Below, piece after piece: positions 1 to 6,024 of a DNA stretch of 16,274 nt. This DNA is from Gammaproteobacteria bacterium (lineage in GTDB: Bacteria; Pseudomonadota; Gammaproteobacteria; Methylococcales; Methylomonadaceae). The first letter of the stretch is position 1, and every line of letters begins with the position of its first letter. The notes under the pieces are model-generated. The model did not search any database and had not been told where the DNA came from. It saw nothing but the letters and a program-made list of their open reading frames with translations. The position numbers and the translations under genes are program-made. Location of the stretch: contig JAJRWJ010000357.1 of NCBI GenBank assembly GCA_024276805.1, positions 1 through 16,274 on the forward strand. The letters are read 5' to 3'.

Positions 1-1
1 G

Positions 2-829
2 GTGTTGCAGGCGCTGCAGCATCGGGCTGTCGATGCGGTGGCTGTGGATGTCGGCGAAGATATGATCGGGCCCTTGCAGAACGGCAATTTCGATCGCGTG
101 TTCAATGTCGTTCATGGCCGTGGCGGCGAGGACGGGGTGCTACAGGGGGTGCTGGAGGCGCTGCATCTCCCCTATACCGGCAGCGGTGTCATGGCTTCGG
201 CGCTGAGCATGGATAAATTGCGCAGCAAACTGTGCTGGCATGGCATGGGCTTGCCTACGCCATCCTGGCATCTGCTGAAGGATGCGGGTGATATCGATGC
301 CTGCATCGCGGCGCTGGGCTTTCCGGTGATCGTCAAGCCGGCGCTGGAAGGTTCCAGCCTGGGCATGAGCCGGGCGGAAAGTCGTCGGGAATTGCAGCAG
401 GCATGGCGGCTGGCTGCGGAATACCAGTGTGATGTCTATGCCGAAGCGTGGGTGCATGGCAGGGAATATACCATTGCCATGCTTGCTGGACAGGCACTGC
501 CGGTGATCAGGCTGGAAACGCCGCGTGAATTTTACGATTACGAGGCCAAATACCACGCAGCGACGACCCGGTATCACTGCCCCTGCGGGTTGTCCGAAGA
601 AAAGGAAAAAAACATGCAGGAACTGGCGCTGGTGGCCTGCCGGGGGCTGGCGGTACAGGGCTGGGCAAGAGTCGATTGTTTTATCGATGATCAGGACCAG
701 TTGCAGTTGATCGAAGTCAATACCGTGCCCGGCATGACCGATCACAGCCTGGTGCCGATGGCGGCCAGGGCTGCGGGAATGGACTTTGACGAGCTGGTCT
801 GGCAGATTCTGGAAACCAGCGTTGTCTGA
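2..829 (+). CDS. ddlB: D-alanine--D-alanine ligase, 5'-truncated by the window edge
   Basis: ATP-grasp ligase that joins two D-alanines for peptidoglycan precursor synthesis in the cytoplasm. The frame is already open at the first base, and about 275 residues are visible against roughly 305 for the family, so some 30 N-terminal residues lie upstream; the GTG at 2 is not the real start. Visible family motifs are HGRGGEDG in the N-terminal domain, YTGSGVMASALSMDK before the ATP-grasp fold, VIVKPALEGSSLGMS (the nucleotide-binding lysine and the serine-rich loop), a YDYEAKY substrate loop, and the C-terminal Mg2+-binding segment LIEVNTVPGMTDHSLVP. It lies just upstream of ftsQ with a gap of about a dozen bases, as in the dcw cluster of most gammaproteobacteria, and its stop codon overlaps the presumed ftsQ ribosome binding site, so the two are probably co-translated. 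Identification is firm; DdlB rather than DdlA follows from the location. Confidence 0.95.
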   Translation: MLQALQHRAVDAVAVDVGEDMIGPLQNGNFDRVFNVVHGRGGEDGVLQGVLEALHLPYTGSGVMASALSMDKLRSKLCWHGMGLPTPSWHLLKDAGDIDACIAALGFPVIVKPALEGSSLGMSRAESRRELQQAWRLAAEYQCDVYAEAWVHGREYTIAMLAGQALPVIRLETPREFYDYEAKYHAATTRYHCPCGLSEEKEKNMQELALVACRGLAVQGWARVDCFIDDQDQLQLIEVNTVPGMTDHSLVPMAARAAGMDFDELVWQILETSVV

Positions 830-841
830 GGATTGAGGGGC

Positions 842-1570
842 ATGCTGCGGTATTGGAAGGGACTGCTGCTGGCTGCCGTTTTGGCGTTTCTTCTGGGCTG
901 GAGCTGGCAATGGGGGAAAACCCGGGTCAAGGAGACCATGCCGATCCGCTATGTCAGGATCGAGGGGGTGTTTCAGTATCTTGGCAGAGAGCGGTTGCAG
1001 GAGGTTTTACGGCCACTGGTGACGACGGATTTTTTTTCCGCTGATGTAGGCAGGATCCATGATGTCGCATTGGCATTGCCCTGGGTGGACGGTGTGGTCG
1101 TGAAACGGGTGTGGCCCGATGCCATCGACATACGCATTTTTGAACAAAAGCCGGTGCTGCGTTGGGGGGAGGACAGTTTGATGAACCCAAGAGGGGAATT
1201 GTTCCGTCCGGAAAATATCGAGGCCTTCAATGATTTGCCCCTGCTGTCGGGGCCTGCAGGAAGTGAGCGGCTGCTGCTGGGGGTGATGCAGCAGATGACC
1301 GAGGCATTGGCGAAGCATGCATTGCTTCTGACTGCCTTTGAAGTGAGCGACAGGCGCTCCTGGCAATTGAGGCTGGACAACGGCATGCAGATCAGACTGG
1401 GCAGAACGGCGCCACAAGAAAAGTTTCAACTCCTGCTGAAAGCCTTGCCGGTACTGGGACAACAGAGAATAGATGCCATTGCCCGGGTGGATATGCGTTA
1501 TCCCAATGGCTTCGCTGTAGCATGGAAAGCAGGCATGACGCCATCATGGGACAAGGAAAGCGCGATTTGA
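842..1570 (+). CDS. ftsQ: Cell division protein FtsQ
   Basis: Bitopic inner-membrane divisome protein that bridges early cytoplasmic and late periplasmic division proteins through FtsB and FtsL. I place the start at ATG 842, because GAGGA (828-832, overlapping the ddlB stop) is nine bases upstream; a TTG at 833 in the same frame would add three residues without a usable ribosome binding site. The 242-residue product has a short cytoplasmic N-terminus, one hydrophobic segment at about residues 7-23, then a POTRA domain (about 36-105, starting with IRYVRIEGVFQYL and containing the LPWVDGVVVKRVWPDAIDIRIFEQKP segment split here as LPWVDGVVVKR and WPDAIDIRIFEQKP). A beta-rich C-terminal FtsQ domain follows (RSWQLRLDNGMQIRLG). 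Length and domain order are normal for gammaproteobacteria. It sits between ddlB and ftsA in the dcw cluster. Confidence 0.95.
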   Translation: MLRYWKGLLLAAVLAFLLGWSWQWGKTRVKETMPIRYVRIEGVFQYLGRERLQEVLRPLVTTDFFSADVGRIHDVALALPWVDGVVVKRVWPDAIDIRIFEQKPVLRWGEDSLMNPRGELFRPENIEAFNDLPLLSGPAGSERLLLGVMQQMTEALAKHALLLTAFEVSDRRSWQLRLDNGMQIRLGRTAPQEKFQLLLKALPVLGQQRIDAIARVDMRYPNGFAVAWKAGMTPSWDKESAI

Positions 1571-1625
1571 AGTACAACAGAGAAACTGATGGTTCATCGG
1601 ACAAAACACTGAGAGTGTAAAAATA

Positions 1626-2855
1626 ATGGGGAAGAAAACAGAGCGTAATTTAATCGTCGGACTCGATATCGGAACATCGAAGGTCGCGGCAATCGTTGGC
1701 GAAGCGACCCTCGAAGGCGATATCGAAGTCATCGGGATCGGTACCACGCCGTCGAGGGGGCTGAAAAAAGGTGTGGTCGTGAACCTGGAGTCCACGGTGC
1801 TTTCCATTCGTCGCGCCGTCGAGGAGGCAGAGCTGATGGCGGGTTGTCAGATTCATTCCGTCTACGCGGGAATTGCCGGAAGCCATATAAAAAGTCTCAA
1901 TTCCCATGGCATTGTGGCGATCAAGGACAAGGAGGTCACGCAATACGACATAGACCGGGTGATCGATTCCGCCCGGGCGGTAGCCATTCCGGCCGATCAG
2001 AAGATTCTGCATATTCTTCCCCAGGAATTCGTCATCGATCAGCAGGAAGGCATCAAAGAGCCGATAGGCATGTCCGGTATCCGCCTGGAATCCAAGGTGC
2101 ACATGGTCACCGGCAGTGTCAGTGCGGCACAGAACATCATCAAATGTATTCGCCGCTGCGGTCTGGAGGTCGACGATATCGTATTGGAACAACTGGCATC
2201 CTGTTCCTCGGTGCTGGCGGACGATGAAAAAGAATTGGGTGTGTGCCTGATCGATATTGGTGGCGGCACGACCGATATCGCTATTTTTTCCGATGGCGCC
2301 ATCAAGCATACGGCGGTGATTCCCATTGCCGGGGATCAGGTCACTAACGATATTGCCGTGGCCTTGCGCACGCCGACGCAGAATGCCGAGGAAATCAAGT
2401 GCAAATATGCCTGTGCCCTGACGCAGTTGGCCAGGGCGGATGAATCGATCGAGGTGCCGAGCATAGGCGATCGGCCTCCCAGGCAGATTTCCAAACAGAA
2501 CCTCGCGGAAATCATCGAGCCGCGTTATGAGGAATTGATGTTGCTGGTGCAGGCTGAGCTGCGCCGCAGCGGCTATGAAGAATTGATAGCCGCGGGTATC
2601 GTTTTGACGGGCGGCAGTTCCAAGGTCATGGGTCTGATGGAGCTGGCCGAAGAGATTTTCCATATGCCAGTGAGAATGGGTATGCCACAGCATGTCACGG
2701 GATTGACCGATGTGGTGCAGAATCCAATCTATTCGACGGCTGTGGGATTGTTGTTATACGGGAAGGAACATGAAGAAAAAAAGGAAATGTTCAATGCGGA
2801 TTCAGAACGCGGTTTGATTGCGAGAATGAAAAGTTGGTTTCTGGGGAATTATTGA
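1626..2855 (+). CDS. ftsA: Cell division protein FtsA, actin-like membrane anchor of the Z ring
   Basis: Actin/Hsp70-fold ATPase that tethers FtsZ to the inner membrane and recruits later divisome proteins. The 409-residue length is typical. Visible motifs are the phosphate-1 loop GLDIGTSKVAAIVGE near the N-terminus, the 1C subdomain after it (VYAGIAGSHIKSLNSHG), phosphate-2 CLIDIGGGTTDIAIF at about 204-218, the adenosine motif GIVLTGGSSKVMGL at about 325-338, and a C-terminal amphipathic membrane-targeting helix (LIARMKSWFLGNY). ATG 1626 follows a weak GAGAG ribosome binding site. That site falls in the loop of a small perfect stem, ACACT-GAG-AGTGT (1606-1618), which could tune initiation. 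ftsZ follows after 29 bases. Confidence 0.97.
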   Translation: MGKKTERNLIVGLDIGTSKVAAIVGEATLEGDIEVIGIGTTPSRGLKKGVVVNLESTVLSIRRAVEEAELMAGCQIHSVYAGIAGSHIKSLNSHGIVAIKDKEVTQYDIDRVIDSARAVAIPADQKILHILPQEFVIDQQEGIKEPIGMSGIRLESKVHMVTGSVSAAQNIIKCIRRCGLEVDDIVLEQLASCSSVLADDEKELGVCLIDIGGGTTDIAIFSDGAIKHTAVIPIAGDQVTNDIAVALRTPTQNAEEIKCKYACALTQLARADESIEVPSIGDRPPRQISKQNLAEIIEPRYEELMLLVQAELRRSGYEELIAAGIVLTGGSSKVMGLMELAEEIFHMPVRMGMPQHVTGLTDVVQNPIYSTAVGLLLYGKEHEEKKEMFNADSERGLIARMKSWFLGNY

Positions 2856-2884
2856 AAATCAGATGTAAACAAGAGGGTAGAAAA

Positions 2885-4048
2885 ATGAAATATGAATTGA
2901 TGGATATGTACAGTCAAAATGCAATAATCAAGGTGATCGGTGTTGGCGGCGGCGGCGGCAACGCAGTCAATCATATGGTCGATTGCGGGATCGACGGCGT
3001 GGAATTTGTCTGCGCCAATACCGATGCCCAGGCGCTGCGGAAATTACAGGTCAGTACCGTGGTGCAACTGGGAGCGGAACTGACCAAGGGGTTGGGAGCT
3101 GGAACCAATCCGGAAATTGGCAAACAAGCTGCCCTGGAGGATACAGAACGTTTGCGGGAAATCGTCGAAGGTGCGGATATGGTATTCCTGACTGCCGGCA
3201 TGGGTGGTGGCACGGGAACCGGCGCGATTCCGGTGATCGCCGAAATTACCCGGGGAATGGGTATTCTCACGGTGGCGGTGGTGACCAAGCCTTTCCAGTT
3301 CGAGGGTAAAAAGAAGCTGCAGGTTGCCGAAGCCGGAATCAAGGAGCTGGAGAAGCATGTCGATTCCCTGATTACCATTCCCAATGAGAAGCTGCTGCCG
3401 GTACTGGGCAGTAATATTTCCCTGGTCAATGCCTTCAATGCGGCCAACGATGTGCTGCTCGATGCGGTGCAGGGAATCACTGAACTGATCGTTCACCCGG
3501 GTCTGATCAACGTCGATTTTGCCGATGTCAGGACGGTCATGTCGGAGATGGGGGTGGCAATCATGGGCAGTGGTTCGGCAGCCGGCGAAAACCGCGCCCG
3601 GGAAGCCGCGGAAAAGGCCATCGCCTGTCCGTTGCTGGAAGACATCAATTTGCAGGGGGCGCATGGTATTCTGGTCAACATTACCGCTGCCGCGGATCTG
3701 GGTATCGCTGAATTCAATGAGGTGGGTAGCATCGTCCATGAATTCGCATCGGAAGATGCGGTGATCAAAATCGGTACTGCGATCGATCCCGATTTGCAGG
3801 ACGAAATCAAGGTGACGGTCGTGGCTACCGGCATGGGGGATACGGCGCAGGCAGCCAATCCGACCATTCAGCTGGTACGCAAGGCTGCGGTGGGGGAGGT
3901 CAATTACGCGGATCTGGATAAACCGGCAGTGATGCGACAGAACAGAATCGAAAGGAAGGAAACGCGATTTGGCGCGCAGCCCAAAAGAGATGCCACCGAT
4001 CTGGATTATCTGGATATTCCGGCGTTCTTGCGCAGGCAGGCGGATTGA
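2885..4048 (+). CDS. ftsZ: Cell division protein FtsZ, tubulin-like GTPase
   Basis: Polymerizing GTPase that forms the cytokinetic Z ring. I choose ATG 2885 because GAGGG (2873-2877) lies seven bases upstream and the product begins with the usual short tail before IKVIGVGGGGGNAVNHM. An upstream in-frame start at 2834 would add 17 residues and overlap ftsA, so it is rejected. The 387-residue protein shows the nucleotide-binding glycine loop at the N-terminus, the tubulin signature GMGGGTGTGAIPVIAEI at about 104-120, the T7 region with NVDFADVRTVM (catalytic aspartates for the adjacent subunit), a variable linker after about residue 330, and the conserved C-terminal peptide DYLDIPAFLRRQAD. That peptide binds FtsA and ZipA. 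About 130 non-coding bases separate it from lpxC. Confidence 0.98.
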   Translation: MKYELMDMYSQNAIIKVIGVGGGGGNAVNHMVDCGIDGVEFVCANTDAQALRKLQVSTVVQLGAELTKGLGAGTNPEIGKQAALEDTERLREIVEGADMVFLTAGMGGGTGTGAIPVIAEITRGMGILTVAVVTKPFQFEGKKKLQVAEAGIKELEKHVDSLITIPNEKLLPVLGSNISLVNAFNAANDVLLDAVQGITELIVHPGLINVDFADVRTVMSEMGVAIMGSGSAAGENRAREAAEKAIACPLLEDINLQGAHGILVNITAAADLGIAEFNEVGSIVHEFASEDAVIKIGTAIDPDLQDEIKVTVVATGMGDTAQAANPTIQLVRKAAVGEVNYADLDKPAVMRQNRIERKETRFGAQPKRDATDLDYLDIPAFLRRQAD

Positions 4049-4135
4049 TGCATCGACTGGTACGGATTTTAAGTCATAATATCAATGCATTACCGAGTGA
4101 TGGGGTGATGCTGTCATGCCCGGGTTGCGCCAATA

Positions 4136-4144
4136 TGTTATGAT
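4136..4144 (+). promoter_or_regulatory. Candidate extended -10 promoter for lpxC
   Basis: The string TGTTATGAT is an extended -10 element (TGn followed by TATGAT, five of six matches to TATAAT) in the ftsZ-lpxC gap. It would start transcription near 4151, about 28 bases before the lpxC ATG. There is no good -35 box at the right distance, as is usual for extended -10 promoters. A nine-base direct repeat TTATGATCA occurs at 4138-4146 and again at 4177-4185 over the start codon. The rest of the gap (4049-4135) shows no clear terminator, so some readthrough from ftsZ is likely. Assigned by eye only. Confidence 0.4.
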
Positions 4145-4178
4145 CACATGATTTTTGGACAATACTCTGACATTATTT

Positions 4179-5111
4179 ATGATCAAACAGAGAACACTGA
4201 ACAATGTGATCAGGGCAACCGGAGTGGGGCTGCATACCGGTGACAAGGTATATTTGACGCTGCGTCCTGCGCCGCCCGATACCGGGATACAGTTCCGCCG
4301 TGTAGATCTGGATGAACCGGTCACCATTTCCGCCACTCCGGAAAATGTTGGAGAAACGACACTTTCCACGACACTGGTACAGGACGGCGTGAAAATCTCT
4401 ACAGTGGAGCATTTGCTTTCGGCATTGGCCGGACTGGGTATTGACAATGCCATGATCGATGTCAGTGCCGCCGAGGTGCCGATCATGGATGGCAGTGCCG
4501 GGCCCTTTGTGTTTCTGCTGCAGTCAGCCGGCGTGAAGGAGCAGGACCGCCCGAAAAAATACATCAGAATCAGGAAGAATGTAAAGGTTGTCGACATGGA
4601 TGGTGACAAATGGGCGTCCTTCAGACCTTTCAATGGCTTCAAGGTGACTTTCACGATCGACTTCAAGCATCCGGCATTCAAGGAGCACATGAAGACATCG
4701 ACGATGGATTTTTCCTCGACTTCCTTCGTCAAGGAAGTAAGCAGGGCGCGTACCTTCGGCTTTCTGAAAGATATCGAATTTCTTCGGGAAAACAACCTTG
4801 CCCTGGGCGGCAGCCTGGACAATGCCATTGTCGTCGATGATGACAAGATCATCAATGAAGATGGTATGCGCTATGCCGATGAATTAGTCAAACACAAGAT
4901 ACTCGATGCCATCGGGGATCTCTATCTGCTGGGACACAGCCTGATCGGCGAATTTGAAGGCTACAAGTCAGGTCATGCCTTGAACAACAAATTGCTGCGC
5001 ACGCTGCTGGCCGATAAGACTGCCTGGGAAATGGTGAGCTTCGAAAATGACGCGGATGCGCCGATTTCCTTCATGCGTTCTGCCGGCAGTAGCGGTCGGG
5101 AATGTGCGTAA
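4179..5111 (+). CDS. lpxC: UDP-3-O-acyl-N-acetylglucosamine deacetylase LpxC
   Basis: Zinc amidase for the committed step of lipid A synthesis, removing the acetyl group from UDP-3-O-acyl-GlcNAc in the cytoplasm. It shows that the organism makes lipopolysaccharide. ATG 4179 gives the canonical N-terminus MIKQRTLNNVIRATGVGLH; the TTG at 4155 is rejected. The product has 310 residues, near the usual 305. Zinc ligands are visible as H78 (in STVEHLLSALAGLGIDN) and as H239 and D243 (HKILDAIGDLYLLGH). The catalytic histidine is H266 in YKSGHALNNKLL. It follows ftsZ, the standard position in gammaproteobacteria, and converges with the dciA-like gene. Confidence 0.97.
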   Translation: MIKQRTLNNVIRATGVGLHTGDKVYLTLRPAPPDTGIQFRRVDLDEPVTISATPENVGETTLSTTLVQDGVKISTVEHLLSALAGLGIDNAMIDVSAAEVPIMDGSAGPFVFLLQSAGVKEQDRPKKYIRIRKNVKVVDMDGDKWASFRPFNGFKVTFTIDFKHPAFKEHMKTSTMDFSSTSFVKEVSRARTFGFLKDIEFLRENNLALGGSLDNAIVVDDDKIINEDGMRYADELVKHKILDAIGDLYLLGHSLIGEFEGYKSGHALNNKLLRTLLADKTAWEMVSFENDADAPISFMRSAGSSGRECA

Positions 5112-5142
5112 TACAGGGCGTGCTTGCCAATCTATTCTTCGC

Positions 5143-5164
5143 GCGTTAGCAGGCCCGCTAATGC
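5143..5164. terminator. Hairpin between convergent lpxC and dciA-like genes
   Basis: GCGTTAGC (5143-5150) pairs with GCTAATGC (5157-5164) through eight positions, one of them G-U, around the six-base loop AGGCCC. It sits in the 62-base gap between two convergent stop codons, where a shared bidirectional terminator would be expected. No run of T follows on either strand, so classic intrinsic termination is doubtful; an RNA-end stabilizing stem is the alternative. Confidence 0.35.
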
Positions 5165-5173
5165 AGGGTCAGT

Positions 5174-5617
5174 TTACCCGGAAAGCCGTTTCAGTGTGGT
5201 GCTCAAATTCAGCAAGGCTTCAGCCAATCGCTCCGATGGAGTATGGATAGCGCTGCTGTGCAGCAGTTCGATGGTTTCTTCGGACGGTATTTTTACTGGA
5301 GCACTGGTTGCCCAGGCGTCGGTTTGTCGCGGCATGAGCAATCTTATTTGAATCGTATCTGGCGCGGCATCGGTTTTGTCATTGACGGCGGTCAGTATGG
5401 CCCGGCTGTAAAAGCGTAATCTGGAAGCCCAGGCCGCGGAATTCACATAAATCAGCAGTTTCCTTTTTTCAATGACACAGGCCTGCGCCTGATTGGCCAG
5501 GTTTTCTGGCAGTACGGCGCGAATTTGTGCGAGGATTTTGTTTTGGCTGGCAATCCGGCCAAGAAAATAGCTGCTGGCACGATTGGGATAGGCGAGAACC
5601 GGCTTTAACTGTGACAT
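5174..5617 (-). CDS. dciA: DciA-like DUF721 protein, probable replicative helicase loader
   Basis: A 147-residue minus-strand gene of the DUF721 family. DciA is the ancestral DnaB helicase operator in bacteria that lack DnaC or DnaI. Visible is the typical DUF721 core: a helical N-terminus, the segment LPENLANQAQACVIEKRKLLIYVNSAAWASRLRFY (here LPENLANQAQACVI, then KLLIYVNSAAWASRLRFY), in which a strand is followed by the conserved SAAWASRLRF motif, then IQIRLLMP. The C-terminal tail (about 110-147) is polar and looks weakly ordered. In many gammaproteobacteria this gene lies between lpxC and secA and converges on lpxC as here, which supports the call. The start ATG at 5617 has only a modest upstream purine stretch. 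Family assignment is good; function is inferred from the family. Confidence 0.8.
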   Translation of the reverse strand: MSQLKPVLAYPNRASSYFLGRIASQNKILAQIRAVLPENLANQAQACVIEKRKLLIYVNSAAWASRLRFYSRAILTAVNDKTDAAPDTIQIRLLMPRQTDAWATSAPVKIPSEETIELLHSSAIHTPSERLAEALLNLSTTLKRLSG

Positions 5618-5670
5618 CGATAATGGGCAGGAAAAAGGTCGATTTTTTTACTGTGTTGCAATATGATTAT

Positions 5671-5832
5671 ATGGTCAATTTCAATGCGCAGGAAGACCGC
5701 TCAACATTCAGAAAACAATCCGCCACTTGTGCCAAACAGACTAATCCCATGCTTCTTCCGGAACTGGATTTGAATGAAGTCGTGGCGCTTTTTCCGGATG
5801 CTGAAGCACCTGCGAAGAGTATGACTGAATAG
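5671..5832 (+). CDS. Possible small protein of 53 residues, weak
   Basis: ATG 5671 opens a 53-codon frame ending at TGA-flanked TAG 5830-5832, with an acidic C-terminal half (LPELDLNEVVALFPDAE). I do not recognise a family. No clear Shine-Dalgarno sequence precedes it; the upstream sequence is T-rich. It lies in the regulatory gap before the hydrogenase operon, and codon composition gives no strong support. It may be chance. Its value here is that it is the only plus-strand candidate between the dciA-like gene and hoxF. Confidence 0.15.
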   Translation: MVNFNAQEDRSTFRKQSATCAKQTNPMLLPELDLNEVVALFPDAEAPAKSMTE

Positions 5833-5926
5833 CTGTACAGTCTGTAAACCCGCATCCATGGTGTGTTTTTTTCATGAGCATATGGTTTGAGGCCATTGAT
5901 CATGGCAGCGCAGCATTGTGCCGGAT

Positions 5927-5953
5927 CAGCTCCCGGCATTGATACGGGAGCTG
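5927..5953 (+). promoter_or_regulatory. Perfect nine-base inverted repeat upstream of hoxF
   Basis: CAGCTCCCG (5927-5935) is repeated as its exact reverse complement CGGGAGCTG (5945-5953) around a nine-base spacer. It ends 71 bases before the hoxF ATG. No T-run follows, so it is not a typical intrinsic terminator. It could be an operator, or a 5' untranslated hairpin controlling hox mRNA stability. A second dyad, GCCAT-N5-ATGGC at 5892-5906, lies 20 bases upstream. Confidence 0.35.
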
Positions 5954-6024
5954 TCTATAGTAAGGACAAACGGCCTGTCGATACAAGCTGTTTTTTCGGT
6001 ACCAGAAAATATCAAAGGGATGAC

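Larger units (their letters stand above)
5618..6024. other. Upstream region of the hydrogenase operon, about 400 bases without a convincing gene
   Basis: This is the divergent space between the dciA-like start and hoxF. One short plus-strand frame (5671-5832, 53 codons) is the only small gene candidate; it has no good ribosome binding site and no family that I recognise. Three symmetric signals are visible: GACTG-N10-CAGTC (5823-5842) containing the palindrome CTGTACAG; GCCAT-N5-ATGGC (5892-5906); and a nine-base perfect stem at 5927-5953. No convincing sigma-70 promoter or sigma-54 (-24/-12) element with correct spacing was found by eye, so the operon promoter is not located, though it should be here. 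Confidence 0.5.

Noticed and set aside
1650..2693. Minus-strand open frame of 347 codons opposite ftsA
   Set aside because: Antisense shadow of ftsA, with a composition (rich in H, Q and R) typical of such shadows and no known domain.
4155..4183. TTGGAC-N17-TATGAT as a sigma-70 promoter
   Set aside because: Good spacing, but transcription would start inside lpxC after its ATG, so it cannot serve lpxC; regarded as chance.
5903..5919. Sigma-54 promoter TGGCAG...TTGTG upstream of hoxF
   Set aside because: The spacing between the GG and the second element is wrong and the GC of the -12 box is missing.
5667..5939. Minus-strand frame with the Walker A-like string GASASGKSATT
   Set aside because: Only 90 codons, no further NTPase motif, no ribosome binding site seen, and it spans dyads that look regulatory; the match appears accidental.
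5887..6024. N-terminal extension of HoxF by 46 residues from TTG 5887
   Set aside because: HoxF homologs start near MKKFIETL; ATG 6025 has a good AAAGGGA site and the extension would cover the hairpin at 5927-5953.
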